The notes under the pieces were generated by a model. It was not told the DNA's origin. It was given only the letters and a program-made list of their open reading frames with translations, and did no database searches. A stretch of 26,692 bases of DNA from Solobacterium sp. UBA1761 (GTDB lineage Bacteria; Bacillota_I; Bacilli_A; Erysipelotrichales; Erysipelotrichaceae). The position numbers and the translations under genes are program-made. Shown in pieces: positions 14,973 through 22,327 of this stretch. Location: NCBI GenBank assembly GCA_002315565.1, contig DCHD01000007.1, forward strand, positions 1-26,692. The letters run 5' to 3'. Position 1 is the first letter of the stretch; every line of letters begins with the position of its first letter.

Positions 14973-16898
14973 TTATTTATTTTTAAAATTAATAAACGTC
15001 TCGTAATACTTATCCGGTAAACCAACATCGTATGATTTACCTGATACAACATAACCTATGGTTCCAATTGAACCCCTGACCTCTTCAAGAGCATCAGTTA
15101 ACTGAATTTCACCATTTTCCAGATTATTTTCTATATTGCGTTTAAGAACACTAAATATTTCTTTTGTTAAAACATATTGACCAAATACGGCATAATAATT
15201 TTCTTTGTCTTTTGATGTTCCAACATTTAATTTATTTTCCGCATAATCTAATGCTGGTTTTTCTTTTATTTCATCAAGTTTCAATACCGTTTCTTCTTTA
15301 TCCAACCATTTGCCATGCATAATTCCATAATGTATTACATCATCTTTATTAATTCTATGCATAGAAATAACAGGCATTCTGTATTTCTCGTAAACATTAA
15401 TAATCTGGGACGTACAGTTATCAACTGTGTCTGAAGTATAAATCATATCACCAAGCAGCAATAATACTGGGTCATCTGAGACAAAGTCTTTACATAAATA
15501 AACAGCATGTCCAAAGCCTTTTCTTTCGCTTTGAACAACATATGTAATTTTCTTGCTTACTTTATCTATAAAATCCTCATACTCTTTTGCATTATTAGGA
15601 AGCTTTTCATAATGATCTTTTGGCAAAGGTTTAAAGAATTCATCATAAATCGTTTTTTCATCTTCACCTATTACTAAACAAATTTTCTCTATACCAGCTT
15701 TGTCAAGCTGTTCCAAAAGTATTGCCAGCACAGGTTTCAATTGACCGTCTTTATCCAGAACAGGAAGGAAACTCTTTTTTAGACTCTTGGTTGCCGGAAA
15801 CAGCCTGGTGCCAAAACCCGCTACAGGAATAATAGCCTTTTTTATTTTCTTCTCTGGATGCGATGTCAAAAGAAAAGAATCAAGTCCTTTTTCATTCTTT
15901 AAATACTCAACAAGTTCCTGCTGCGATATTTCATCTTTAGCCAGAAACTGTACAGAACCATCACCCTGTGAGCCAACTCCCTTTGCACCATAGGTATATT
16001 CTTTTACTTTTGAATCATTTAATATTGAGTGTAAAACTGGCGCAGCCAATTCACTGCATGCAGGTGCTACCTTAGAATCGAAATTGTTCTGGTATTCAGT
16101 TAATAATTTCCCAAGTTTATCTGCTTCACCATTTTCAATATAAGATATAGCTTTCTCAATATATTTCTTATTATCTGCTCCTAATGCTTCCTGGACGTTT
16201 TTATGAATATCGTTCTTTGCAAAAGGATAGGCTTTATTTAGATCAGCAAGTATTTTAACTGTGTTTTTACTGGCGTTTAAGTTTGTAACAACCCAATATA
16301 AACTCTTTTTTAATTCTATGGGCTTTATATCAATATCATTTCCATCAAATTTCATGCATATAAGGTTCTTTCCGAACGCACATACCTGATCAAGTTTACC
16401 GCATCTTGATGGTGTTCTTATTTCACCTAAATAAGCTATATTCATTTCTTCTGTTACATCTAAATTCAAATAATAGAGTTTATTGAATGCTCTTGCTATC
16501 AGTACACATATAGCCGCCGAAGAAGACAGACCCTTCTTGATTGGAAGGTCCATATCTGTAATATCGACTTTAATACCTTTAACTTTATAATGCTCAACAA
16601 TGCATGACGCGACACCTGCTACATAAGAAAAAAAACCACCTTCGCAAGCAACTTTATTAAGTTTTTTGACATCCATTTCACATTCAAAACTTCTTCCATT
16701 GAAACAGCTCAGGTCACTGACAACAATAAAATTATCTGCCTTTTCTACCGTTGCATATATTCCCTGTTCTATACCAGTGGCAATAGCCATGCCTGGTATT
16801 ATTGCTGCATTAGAAAGGCGGTTAACACCTGCCCAATCACTATGTTCACCTATTATACATAATCTTCCTGGTACAAACAGTTCAATTCTATCTTTCAT
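14973..16898 (-). CDS. Fused GHMP sugar kinase / GalU-like nucleotidyltransferase
   Basis: A 641-residue two-domain enzyme. Residues 1-350 are a GHMP kinase: an N-terminal motif like that of galactokinase (VPGRLCIIGEHSDWAG, 9-24), the ATP-binding GLSSSAA (123-129) and a C-terminal glycine-rich motif (GAKGVGSQGDGS). Residues about 354-641 are a full-length GalU-type pyrophosphorylase with AIIPVAGFGTRLFPATKSLKK (355-375), LLGDMIY and YDVGLPDKYYETF. Together they could turn a free sugar into sugar-1-phosphate and then a nucleotide sugar, probably UDP-linked. The sugar is not evident. The domain order is the reverse of Bacteroides FKP. It is monocistronic, with an extended -10 promoter and a terminator. 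Confidence 0.85.
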   Translation of the reverse strand: MKDRIELFVPGRLCIIGEHSDWAGVNRLSNAAIIPGMAIATGIEQGIYATVEKADNFIVVSDLSCFNGRSFECEMDVKKLNKVACEGGFFSYVAGVASCIVEHYKVKGIKVDITDMDLPIKKGLSSSAAICVLIARAFNKLYYLNLDVTEEMNIAYLGEIRTPSRCGKLDQVCAFGKNLICMKFDGNDIDIKPIELKKSLYWVVTNLNASKNTVKILADLNKAYPFAKNDIHKNVQEALGADNKKYIEKAISYIENGEADKLGKLLTEYQNNFDSKVAPACSELAAPVLHSILNDSKVKEYTYGAKGVGSQGDGSVQFLAKDEISQQELVEYLKNEKGLDSFLLTSHPEKKIKKAIIPVAGFGTRLFPATKSLKKSFLPVLDKDGQLKPVLAILLEQLDKAGIEKICLVIGEDEKTIYDEFFKPLPKDHYEKLPNNAKEYEDFIDKVSKKITYVVQSERKGFGHAVYLCKDFVSDDPVLLLLGDMIYTSDTVDNCTSQIINVYEKYRMPVISMHRINKDDVIHYGIMHGKWLDKEETVLKLDEIKEKPALDYAENKLNVGTSKDKENYYAVFGQYVLTKEIFSVLKRNIENNLENGEIQLTDALEEVRGSIGTIGYVVSGKSYDVGLPDKYYETFINFKNK

Positions 16899-16913
16899 AA
16901 ATCACTTACACAA

Positions 16914-16922
16914 ATTATAGCA
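16914..16922 (-). promoter_or_regulatory. Extended -10 promoter of kinase/nucleotidyltransferase gene
   Basis: Minus-strand TGC-TATAAT (hexamer 16919-16914) with no clear -35. The predicted start leaves only about 9 nt of leader before the ATG at 16898, with a poor Shine-Dalgarno (TAAGTG). Confidence 0.55.
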
Positions 16923-16948
16923 TCAGCAACAATTAATCGCTGTATATT

Positions 16949-16978
16949 AAAAAAGACCCAGCGCAATACCAGGTCCTT
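16949..16978 (-). terminator. Intrinsic terminator of the peptide/pqqD-like unit
   Basis: On the minus strand a 10-bp stem (16978-16969 with 16961-16952, including three G-U pairs) has a 7-nt loop and a T-rich tail to 16949. It separates the glycan/peptide operon from the downstream kinase gene. Confidence 0.7.
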
Positions 16979-17023
16979 ATGAATTCGATAATCAAGTCAG
17001 TTATTAAATAAACCAAATACTGA

Positions 17024-17287
17024 TTATTCAATAATGTTGTTGTCTTTTAATACAGCAAGAATTTCCTTTAAGTCAGCTCTTGCAGTAACTTCATCAACTT
17101 CGTATTCATTTAAAATGCATTTAACCAGAGCATCTTCATTTGTATCTTCTTTTAAGTGGTTCCAAATAAAAGCACCTAATTCATTCAGTTCTAAAGTGCC
17201 CTGTAAAGCTTTTGGATCTGCCCCAGTATAAATACCCATGTATTTACCTGCCAGTTCCATTAACATATATCCTTCTTTTAGTTTCAT
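17024..17287 (-). CDS. PqqD-like protein (RiPP recognition element fold)
   Basis: An 87-residue protein beginning MKLKEGYMLMELAGKYMGIY, which matches the strand-rich N-terminus of PqqD-like proteins. LNELGAFIWNHLKEDTNEDALVKCILNEY follows, the usual helical part, and it ends DLKEILAVLKDNNIIE. These small domains bind the leader peptide of ribosomally made peptides and hand it to a modifying enzyme. I chose the ATG at 17287 because family members start at this point; another in-frame ATG lies at 17299. It follows the small peptide gene after an attenuator-like hairpin. No radical SAM or other maturase is visible in the window. Confidence 0.8.
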   Translation of the reverse strand: MKLKEGYMLMELAGKYMGIYTGADPKALQGTLELNELGAFIWNHLKEDTNEDALVKCILNEYEVDEVTARADLKEILAVLKDNNIIE

Positions 17288-17300
17288 ATTATCTCTCATT

Positions 17301-17325
17301 AAAAAGCCATCATATCAATGATGAC
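17301..17325 (-). terminator. Attenuator-like hairpin between peptide and pqqD-like gene
   Basis: On the minus strand an 8-bp stem GTCATCAT/ATGATGGC (17325-17318 with 17313-17306) with loop TGAT is followed by five T (17305-17301). It is modest in strength and would lower expression of the pqqD-like gene relative to the peptide. Confidence 0.55.
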
Positions 17326-17334
17326 TTATTAACT

Positions 17335-17547
17335 TTAGAAAGGCTTTCTCTCAAAGATATTTCCGTGTTCTGGACAAACACCAACAATTCTATATTCATT
17401 TAACTGCCATTTATTAATCATTTCTGCCATATCATCGTGGTAATAGTTAAAATGGTAGCAGTTTTCTGGACAAGTACAAGATGTTGAAATTACATCAGTT
17501 GTTTCAAATCTATTTACTGTAATAGTTGGTTTTGAATACTTTTTCAT
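17335..17547 (-). CDS. Small Cys-rich peptide, candidate RiPP precursor
   Basis: A 70-residue product. The N-terminus MKKYSKPTITVNRFETTDVI resembles the conserved leader-like start of many short Bacillota peptides. A Cys- and aromatic/His-rich region follows: STSCTCPENC (21-30), YHFNYYHDD (31-39) and GVCPEHG (56-62), with four cysteines at 24, 26, 30 and 58. It has a good Shine-Dalgarno (AGGAGA) and its own TGT-TATAAT promoter. The next gene encodes a PqqD-like protein, the classic leader-binding partner. That makes a modified peptide likely, but no maturase is seen. It could instead be a small metal-binding or regulatory protein. Confidence 0.7.
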   Translation of the reverse strand: MKKYSKPTITVNRFETTDVISTSCTCPENCYHFNYYHDDMAEMINKWQLNEYRIVGVCPEHGNIFERKPF

Positions 17548-17572
17548 AAAATTCTCCTATTAAAACAAAAAT

Positions 17573-17581
17573 ATTATAACA
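17573..17581 (-). promoter_or_regulatory. Extended -10 promoter of peptide/pqqD-like unit
   Basis: Minus-strand TGT-TATAAT (hexamer 17578-17573) lies between the glycosyltransferase stop and the peptide Shine-Dalgarno. No clear -35 is seen. It would give a leader of about 20 nt. Confidence 0.55.
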
Positions 17582-17614
17582 CTAAATAATTTTGTATATC
17601 CATTTATTGCTAAT

Positions 17615-19405
17615 TTATTTGAAGAAATTCGCATATTTATCACTTTTAGATTCTAGAATTATCTTTTCATAACCTTCTTTACGGTATATAAGATCTATTC
17701 TGAAATCATTAAAATGATCTTCGACTTCTTTTGCTGGCACCTTTCCTAGAATGTTTTTAAATCTCTTGTCGTCAAGATAATTATTGAACTTCTCTACTGC
17801 GTCAGATTTTTCACTTACATTCATCAGGAAAGATGTTATAAGATGCTGAACAAAGTACAGCGCCAGTTGTTTGATTAGTGATACACCAAGTTTCTTCCCT
17901 TCAAGTTCTGTTTCAGCAAATGAGAATAACTTGTATAATCCTTCAACATCCCTGCTTTTCAGACTTGTTGTGCACGAGTTGTTCCTCATTCTGTATTTAT
18001 ATAATCCCTTGTTTATTGTACAAAGTGAATAAGAGTCGGCAGCGTACACATACATACAGATAGCATCCTCACACAGACTGCAGTTGTTATCGAGTTTATT
18101 CATTATAGTGCGCAGTCTGTCTGTTCTGATTATTGATCGACATAGACTGACCTCAATAAAATGATTCTTAAAATACTTTTCATCAGTGAGGTTCCTGTTG
18201 TAAGTCTCTTTATCGTAATAAGTAATTGGGTTATTGCTCTTCTGAAAATAATCATACGCGTGTTCTGGCTGATGAATCAGATATCTAACCTGTGTTATAT
18301 CTGTATTATAAGAACACTGAGTTTCCCACATTGATTTATACATATCCAAAGAAATCCAATCATCGCCATCAACACTTCCTGCCCAATAACCCCTGGCCAT
18401 GTTCAAGGCATCTTTTCTTGCGGCAATAATGCCACCGTTTTCCTTATGAATGACTTTAAATCTTGAATCCATTCTGTAGTATGCATCACATATTGCACCA
18501 CAGGCATCAGGTGAACCATCATCCACCATGATTACTTCAAAGTCTTTGAACGTCTGTCTTCTGATACTTTCAAGACACTGTGTCAGATAGTCTGCCACTT
18601 TATAACAGAGGACAATAATACTCAAATAAGGTCTTGACCAGTCTCTGTTTTCAAGATATGTCAACTGGTTCAGTTGGATCCAGTGATATAAATTCATATA
18701 TTCTTTACTGTTATCTCTCCATGAAGCAGCGCACATATGCACTAAAGCACTGTCTGGTGTAGTGCCACCAAAAGACTTGGCAAATACTTCGCTCGAATAA
18801 AGATAAATATCATCATTTAATAGTTGCTCTTTATTCTGATACTTAAATCCGTACTCTCTTGCAATAAGAGAATAAATCTGAGGAGCAACCACATCTGTCT
18901 TTAAGTTCCCATCTTCGTTAATGAAATCTATGGATTCATAATAGTTCAACACATCCTTTAAAAACGGATGTCCTTTAACGCTAGCCATCATTGCTGCATT
19001 TACGGCCAAACCTTTGACAAATTCCTTGTCAGAATCGCCTTCTTTATCTATATGTTTCTGTTCTTCTTCATCAAACAGTTCTTCGAAATATTCTATTGAG
19101 GATACAAAATCATGATTAAGATATGGTGCTATATCCTTAATCATGAAGACATCGCTGTCAAGATATATGCCTCCTTCATGATAAAGGACATATGCTCTTA
19201 GATAGTCACAGGCAAAAGCCCACTTCTTCTTTTCAAGAGCCTGTTTTACAAACAAAGGCAGTTCCACCGATTCAAAGTCGCTTAACTTCCAGCGCCTTAT
19301 TTCAAATTCTGGTGCCTGTTTTTTCCATGAATTGATACACTTTGCTGCACCTTCTGTCAATGGATCATCTGATAACCAGATATAGTGTATTGTCTTAGAA
19401 ATCAT
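17615..19405 (-). CDS. Bifunctional glycosyltransferase, GT32-like + GT2
   Basis: A 596-residue fusion of two glycosyltransferases. Residues 1-250 are of the GT32/capsular type: IPKTIHYIWL-like start (ISKTIHYIWLSDD, 2-14), RAYVLYHEGGIYLDSDV (70-86) with the metal-binding DSD at 83-85. Residues about 259-596 are a GT2 domain: SIIVLCYKVADYLTQCLESI, VDDGSPD (294-300) and the DxD-type DGDD (346-349). The two domains could add successive sugars to the same acceptor. No membrane segment is visible, so it should act at the inner face of the membrane. The ATG overlaps the upstream fucosyltransferase stop (ATGA). It is last in the glycosyltransferase run. Confidence 0.88.
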   Translation of the reverse strand: MISKTIHYIWLSDDPLTEGAAKCINSWKKQAPEFEIRRWKLSDFESVELPLFVKQALEKKKWAFACDYLRAYVLYHEGGIYLDSDVFMIKDIAPYLNHDFVSSIEYFEELFDEEEQKHIDKEGDSDKEFVKGLAVNAAMMASVKGHPFLKDVLNYYESIDFINEDGNLKTDVVAPQIYSLIAREYGFKYQNKEQLLNDDIYLYSSEVFAKSFGGTTPDSALVHMCAASWRDNSKEYMNLYHWIQLNQLTYLENRDWSRPYLSIIVLCYKVADYLTQCLESIRRQTFKDFEVIMVDDGSPDACGAICDAYYRMDSRFKVIHKENGGIIAARKDALNMARGYWAGSVDGDDWISLDMYKSMWETQCSYNTDITQVRYLIHQPEHAYDYFQKSNNPITYYDKETYNRNLTDEKYFKNHFIEVSLCRSIIRTDRLRTIMNKLDNNCSLCEDAICMYVYAADSYSLCTINKGLYKYRMRNNSCTTSLKSRDVEGLYKLFSFAETELEGKKLGVSLIKQLALYFVQHLITSFLMNVSEKSDAVEKFNNYLDDKRFKNILGKVPAKEVEDHFNDFRIDLIYRKEGYEKIILESKSDKYANFFK

Positions 19406-20298
19406 AGTTTTCCGATATTCCTTTCTACATCATAAGCATAAAATGTTTTAGGTCTTCTTGGGGCTTTTGATAAATCCTGATCAATAATATGACATAAAAA
19501 ATCTTCAAGTTCTTCAAGTCCGTTTGGTCTGTTAATATAAATTGGTTCATTCAGAATTGACTGGTACAGTTCATCGTCATTATCAACCTTTCTGATATAC
19601 TCAAAGGCATCGTTGAAATCAGAAAAATCTGAAACATTGATGAAAGCTTTTGGATTGAATATTCTGTCAACTAAAGGATCGCCAAAATAAATAGGTATAG
19701 CACCAGAAGAAAATGCATCACTTATTTTTTCGGTTGTATAACCTGGATATCTGGTATTTTCAAAAGTAAGACAGAATTTGTGCTCGTGTTCAAAAAGTCT
19801 TTTATCATCTACACAGTAACCGATATTATTCAGATATTTTCCACCCGAATCAACTTTTTTATACGTATTCAAAAGATTAAACATAGCCGTTCTTGCATAC
19901 ATTCCTTTTGCGTTAGATACAACAAAACTGCAGAACTTTTTTTCTTTTACTTCTGGCAGATCTTCCCCCCTGTTATACGCAGTCTCAAGAATACTTTTCC
20001 CATTTCTGACCATTGAAGAGCAAAGCGGGAGTCTCAGATATCTGTCAGAAAAATCTATATAATCAAAACCAGTTGCATAATCGCATTCGTTGAAATTAGG
20101 TATTACACATTCACCCGTAGAGAAAATCTTAATACAGTCATATTTCAAATGCTCTTTTCCAAAATTTGAATAGAATAAATAATCTGGATTATCTGAAAAT
20201 TCTATTTCATAATGTTTTCTTAAAAGAGGAAGAGCTACATCGTCAAAACCATCCTGGTCGACAAATTTGATTTTAATTTTCTTTTTTAACGCACTCAT
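19402..20298 (-). CDS. GT10 alpha-1,3/1,4-fucosyltransferase
   Basis: Transfers fucose from GDP-fucose to a glycan, typically to GlcNAc as in Lewis antigens. In 298 residues the diagnostic GT10 donor-binding motif is clear: CLTFENTRYPGYTTEKISDAF (176-196), followed by SGAIPIYFGDP. The N-terminal half holds the usual DYLFYSNFG and IFSTGECVIPNFNECDYATG segments. I start at the ATG at 20298, which overlaps the previous gene's stop as ATGA and has a GCAGGTG Shine-Dalgarno; a GTG at 20307 is the upstream alternative. It has no C-terminal repeats like those of Helicobacter enzymes. The operon supplies its donor through gmd, fcl and manC. Confidence 0.92.
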   Translation of the reverse strand: MSALKKKIKIKFVDQDGFDDVALPLLRKHYEIEFSDNPDYLFYSNFGKEHLKYDCIKIFSTGECVIPNFNECDYATGFDYIDFSDRYLRLPLCSSMVRNGKSILETAYNRGEDLPEVKEKKFCSFVVSNAKGMYARTAMFNLLNTYKKVDSGGKYLNNIGYCVDDKRLFEHEHKFCLTFENTRYPGYTTEKISDAFSSGAIPIYFGDPLVDRIFNPKAFINVSDFSDFNDAFEYIRKVDNDDELYQSILNEPIYINRPNGLEELEDFLCHIIDQDLSKAPRRPKTFYAYDVERNIGKL

Positions 20299-21272
20299 AT
20301 CGAACACCTGCTCTTTACAAAATTAATCAGATTTATTTTATGTTCATCAGTGTAAATAATATCAAGATTATTGAACAGTTCTCTATAGATGGGTTTGCTT
20401 AATATTTCTGATAATACCGCATGCTGATAGCTTGGCTCTTTTATCATGTAGAAACCCATGGCTCTTAAACACCATTCAAACATATAAAAACATCTGTTAT
20501 AAAAGGCTTTTCTTATCAGTTCTTCTGAACTGTCATCAATTTCCATTACTTTTTTCATGCTTACCAGCATTCTCTCTGACTTTGGAATAATATCTTTCAT
20601 TATCGAATGAGAATAGCTGCCTTCACTGCTTGTATAGTGGTAAAGATATTCACTTAAAAAATATGTACTCGTAATCTTTGTGCCTGCTTCCGAAGCAAAG
20701 AGCGTATCTTCTCCAACTATGTTACTGACAAATCTGATGTTCTTTATTACATCTGTTTTATAGAATTTACACGAAACAAGGCCGAAATAATCATGCCCAA
20801 TATCCTTATCATCAATTAATCCGCAAACATAGGCATACAGTTCTTTGCTCTCTTTTTCATTCAATAGTTTTGATTCAGGATACAACAGTTTCTTTCTGCT
20901 GTTCCATCCATCATATTCACTCACTACACCAAACTGTACAAAATCAGGACAATATCTGCTGTCTATTTCTTTAAGGAAGGTGATTGCCCTTGTTTCAAGC
21001 CAGTCATCCACATCAACAAAAGCAACATACTTTCCTGACACAACCTCAAGTGCTCTGGTTCTGGCTGAAGACTGGCCCTGATTGGTCTGCGACATAACAA
21101 TAATGTTGTCATACTTGTTTTTATATTCTGTAAGAATGACTAAGGAATTATCTTTTGAACCATCATCAACACAGATAATTTCTACATCATCCATTTTTAC
21201 AAGCGGTTCCAGGCAATTTCCAATATATTTTTCACCATTATATACAGGTATACAAATACTCAGTAAAGGCAT
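20295..21272 (-). CDS. Glycosyltransferase family 2
   Basis: A 325-residue GT-A fold enzyme. LSICIPVYNGEKYIGNCLEPL (4-24), ICVDDGS (33-39), NQGQSSARTRAL and FVDVDDW (85-91) give the nucleotide-sugar-binding and DxD-type metal sites. The C-terminal 130 residues are helical and poorly conserved, probably acceptor-binding. It overlaps both neighbours by ATGA junctions (with the GT4-like gene upstream and the fucosyltransferase downstream). The donor and the linkage cannot be read from the sequence. Confidence 0.9.
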   Translation of the reverse strand: MPLLSICIPVYNGEKYIGNCLEPLVKMDDVEIICVDDGSKDNSLVILTEYKNKYDNIIVMSQTNQGQSSARTRALEVVSGKYVAFVDVDDWLETRAITFLKEIDSRYCPDFVQFGVVSEYDGWNSRKKLLYPESKLLNEKESKELYAYVCGLIDDKDIGHDYFGLVSCKFYKTDVIKNIRFVSNIVGEDTLFASEAGTKITSTYFLSEYLYHYTSSEGSYSHSIMKDIIPKSERMLVSMKKVMEIDDSSEELIRKAFYNRCFYMFEWCLRAMGFYMIKEPSYQHAVLSEILSKPIYRELFNNLDIIYTDEHKINLINFVKSRCSI

Positions 21273-22324
21273 CAGATGTTCACCTCTCCATTCAAAAAAT
21301 TAAAATAATTATTTTTAACAATGCTACTTTCATAATTGTTCATGAAATAATCTCTTGCCTTTTCCAGATAAGCATTTTCCCTAGACAAAAGAAAATTATT
21401 AATTTCTGAAACAAACTCATCTGCGCTGTCGCATATAACAGCATCAGCATCTTTTACATTGATATATCCCTCAAAAGACTCTGTAGTTCCAAAACATTTC
21501 TTTCCGTACATGAAAGCTTCACAGGTTTTTGTCTTCATTCCAGAACCGGATACTATCGGAAGCACAACACAGGAAGCATTGGCATACAGAATTGACAAAT
21601 CCTGTACAAATCCCAAAAAAGTTACTTTCTTATCAGGGAATCTTCCATTATATTTTTCCATTCCTTTACCAGCAACTATCAGACGAGATTCTATTTTATC
21701 AAGACAGTTTTCAACAAACCAGAAAAGGCCATCGGTATTGCCATAAAAGTCTGACCCAACAAACAGAAGATAGTCGCCTTTTGTCTCTTTTTTTAAGTCT
21801 GATACAAACTGATCCGTAAATGAAATAGGCAGTATATAATCGGCTTTTCTTCCATAATTTCTAAACAGTTCATCACTGTCTCTTTCATTGATACAGACAA
21901 GATAATTAGCTTTCTCAGTAATCTTCTTTTCGTTTAGCTCAATCATTTTTACGATCTTGCTGTCAAGATTTCCATCCTGTTCTGCATACTTCTTTTCTAT
22001 ATTGTGAAAGAAAACCATTGTCTTATATTCAAAAACAAATTCCGGAACTGCCATAAGAGAATTATCCATATAAATAATGTCAGGATTAAACTCTTCTATA
22101 ACTTTTCTTAACTCATTTTCAATCATCAGTCTATTGTTACGGACTTTTTTGTTATCTTCTTCGTTGCCGAATTCTATTTCATAGTAAGAATAAAAGTTTA
22201 ATGGAAAATGAAAAAGATTTCCATTGCCACTGTATTCATTCAAAAAATCTCTGTTTCTTTTTCTGATTACTTCACCACCACTGCCATTAAGTATAGGTGG
22301 GCTGATAAATAGAATTCTGTTCAT
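21272..22324 (-). CDS. GT4-like glycosyltransferase
   Basis: A 350-residue GT-B fold enzyme. The start RILFISPPILNGSGGEVIRKRNR is the usual glycine-rich acceptor-side loop. The C-terminal domain contains YLLFVGSDFYGNTDGLFWFVEN, VTFLGFVQDLSILYANASCVVLPI and SGSGMKTKTCEAFMYGKKCFGT, which form the donor-binding EX7E-type region. Probably the first of the locus glycosyltransferases in transcription order. It begins 4 nt after the phosphohexomutase stop and ends in an ATGA overlap with the GT2 gene. Confidence 0.88.
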   Translation of the reverse strand: MNRILFISPPILNGSGGEVIRKRNRDFLNEYSGNGNLFHFPLNFYSYYEIEFGNEEDNKKVRNNRLMIENELRKVIEEFNPDIIYMDNSLMAVPEFVFEYKTMVFFHNIEKKYAEQDGNLDSKIVKMIELNEKKITEKANYLVCINERDSDELFRNYGRKADYILPISFTDQFVSDLKKETKGDYLLFVGSDFYGNTDGLFWFVENCLDKIESRLIVAGKGMEKYNGRFPDKKVTFLGFVQDLSILYANASCVVLPIVSGSGMKTKTCEAFMYGKKCFGTTESFEGYINVKDADAVICDSADEFVSEINNFLLSRENAYLEKARDYFMNNYESSIVKNNYFNFLNGEVNI

Positions 22325-22327
22325 TTA

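Noticed and set aside
14181..21272. Genetic code 4 (TGA as tryptophan), as in Mollicutes
   Set aside because: dut, the GT4-like, GT2 and GT10 genes end in TGA at exactly the family-expected ends, with the next gene starting in an ATGA overlap. TGA is therefore a stop.
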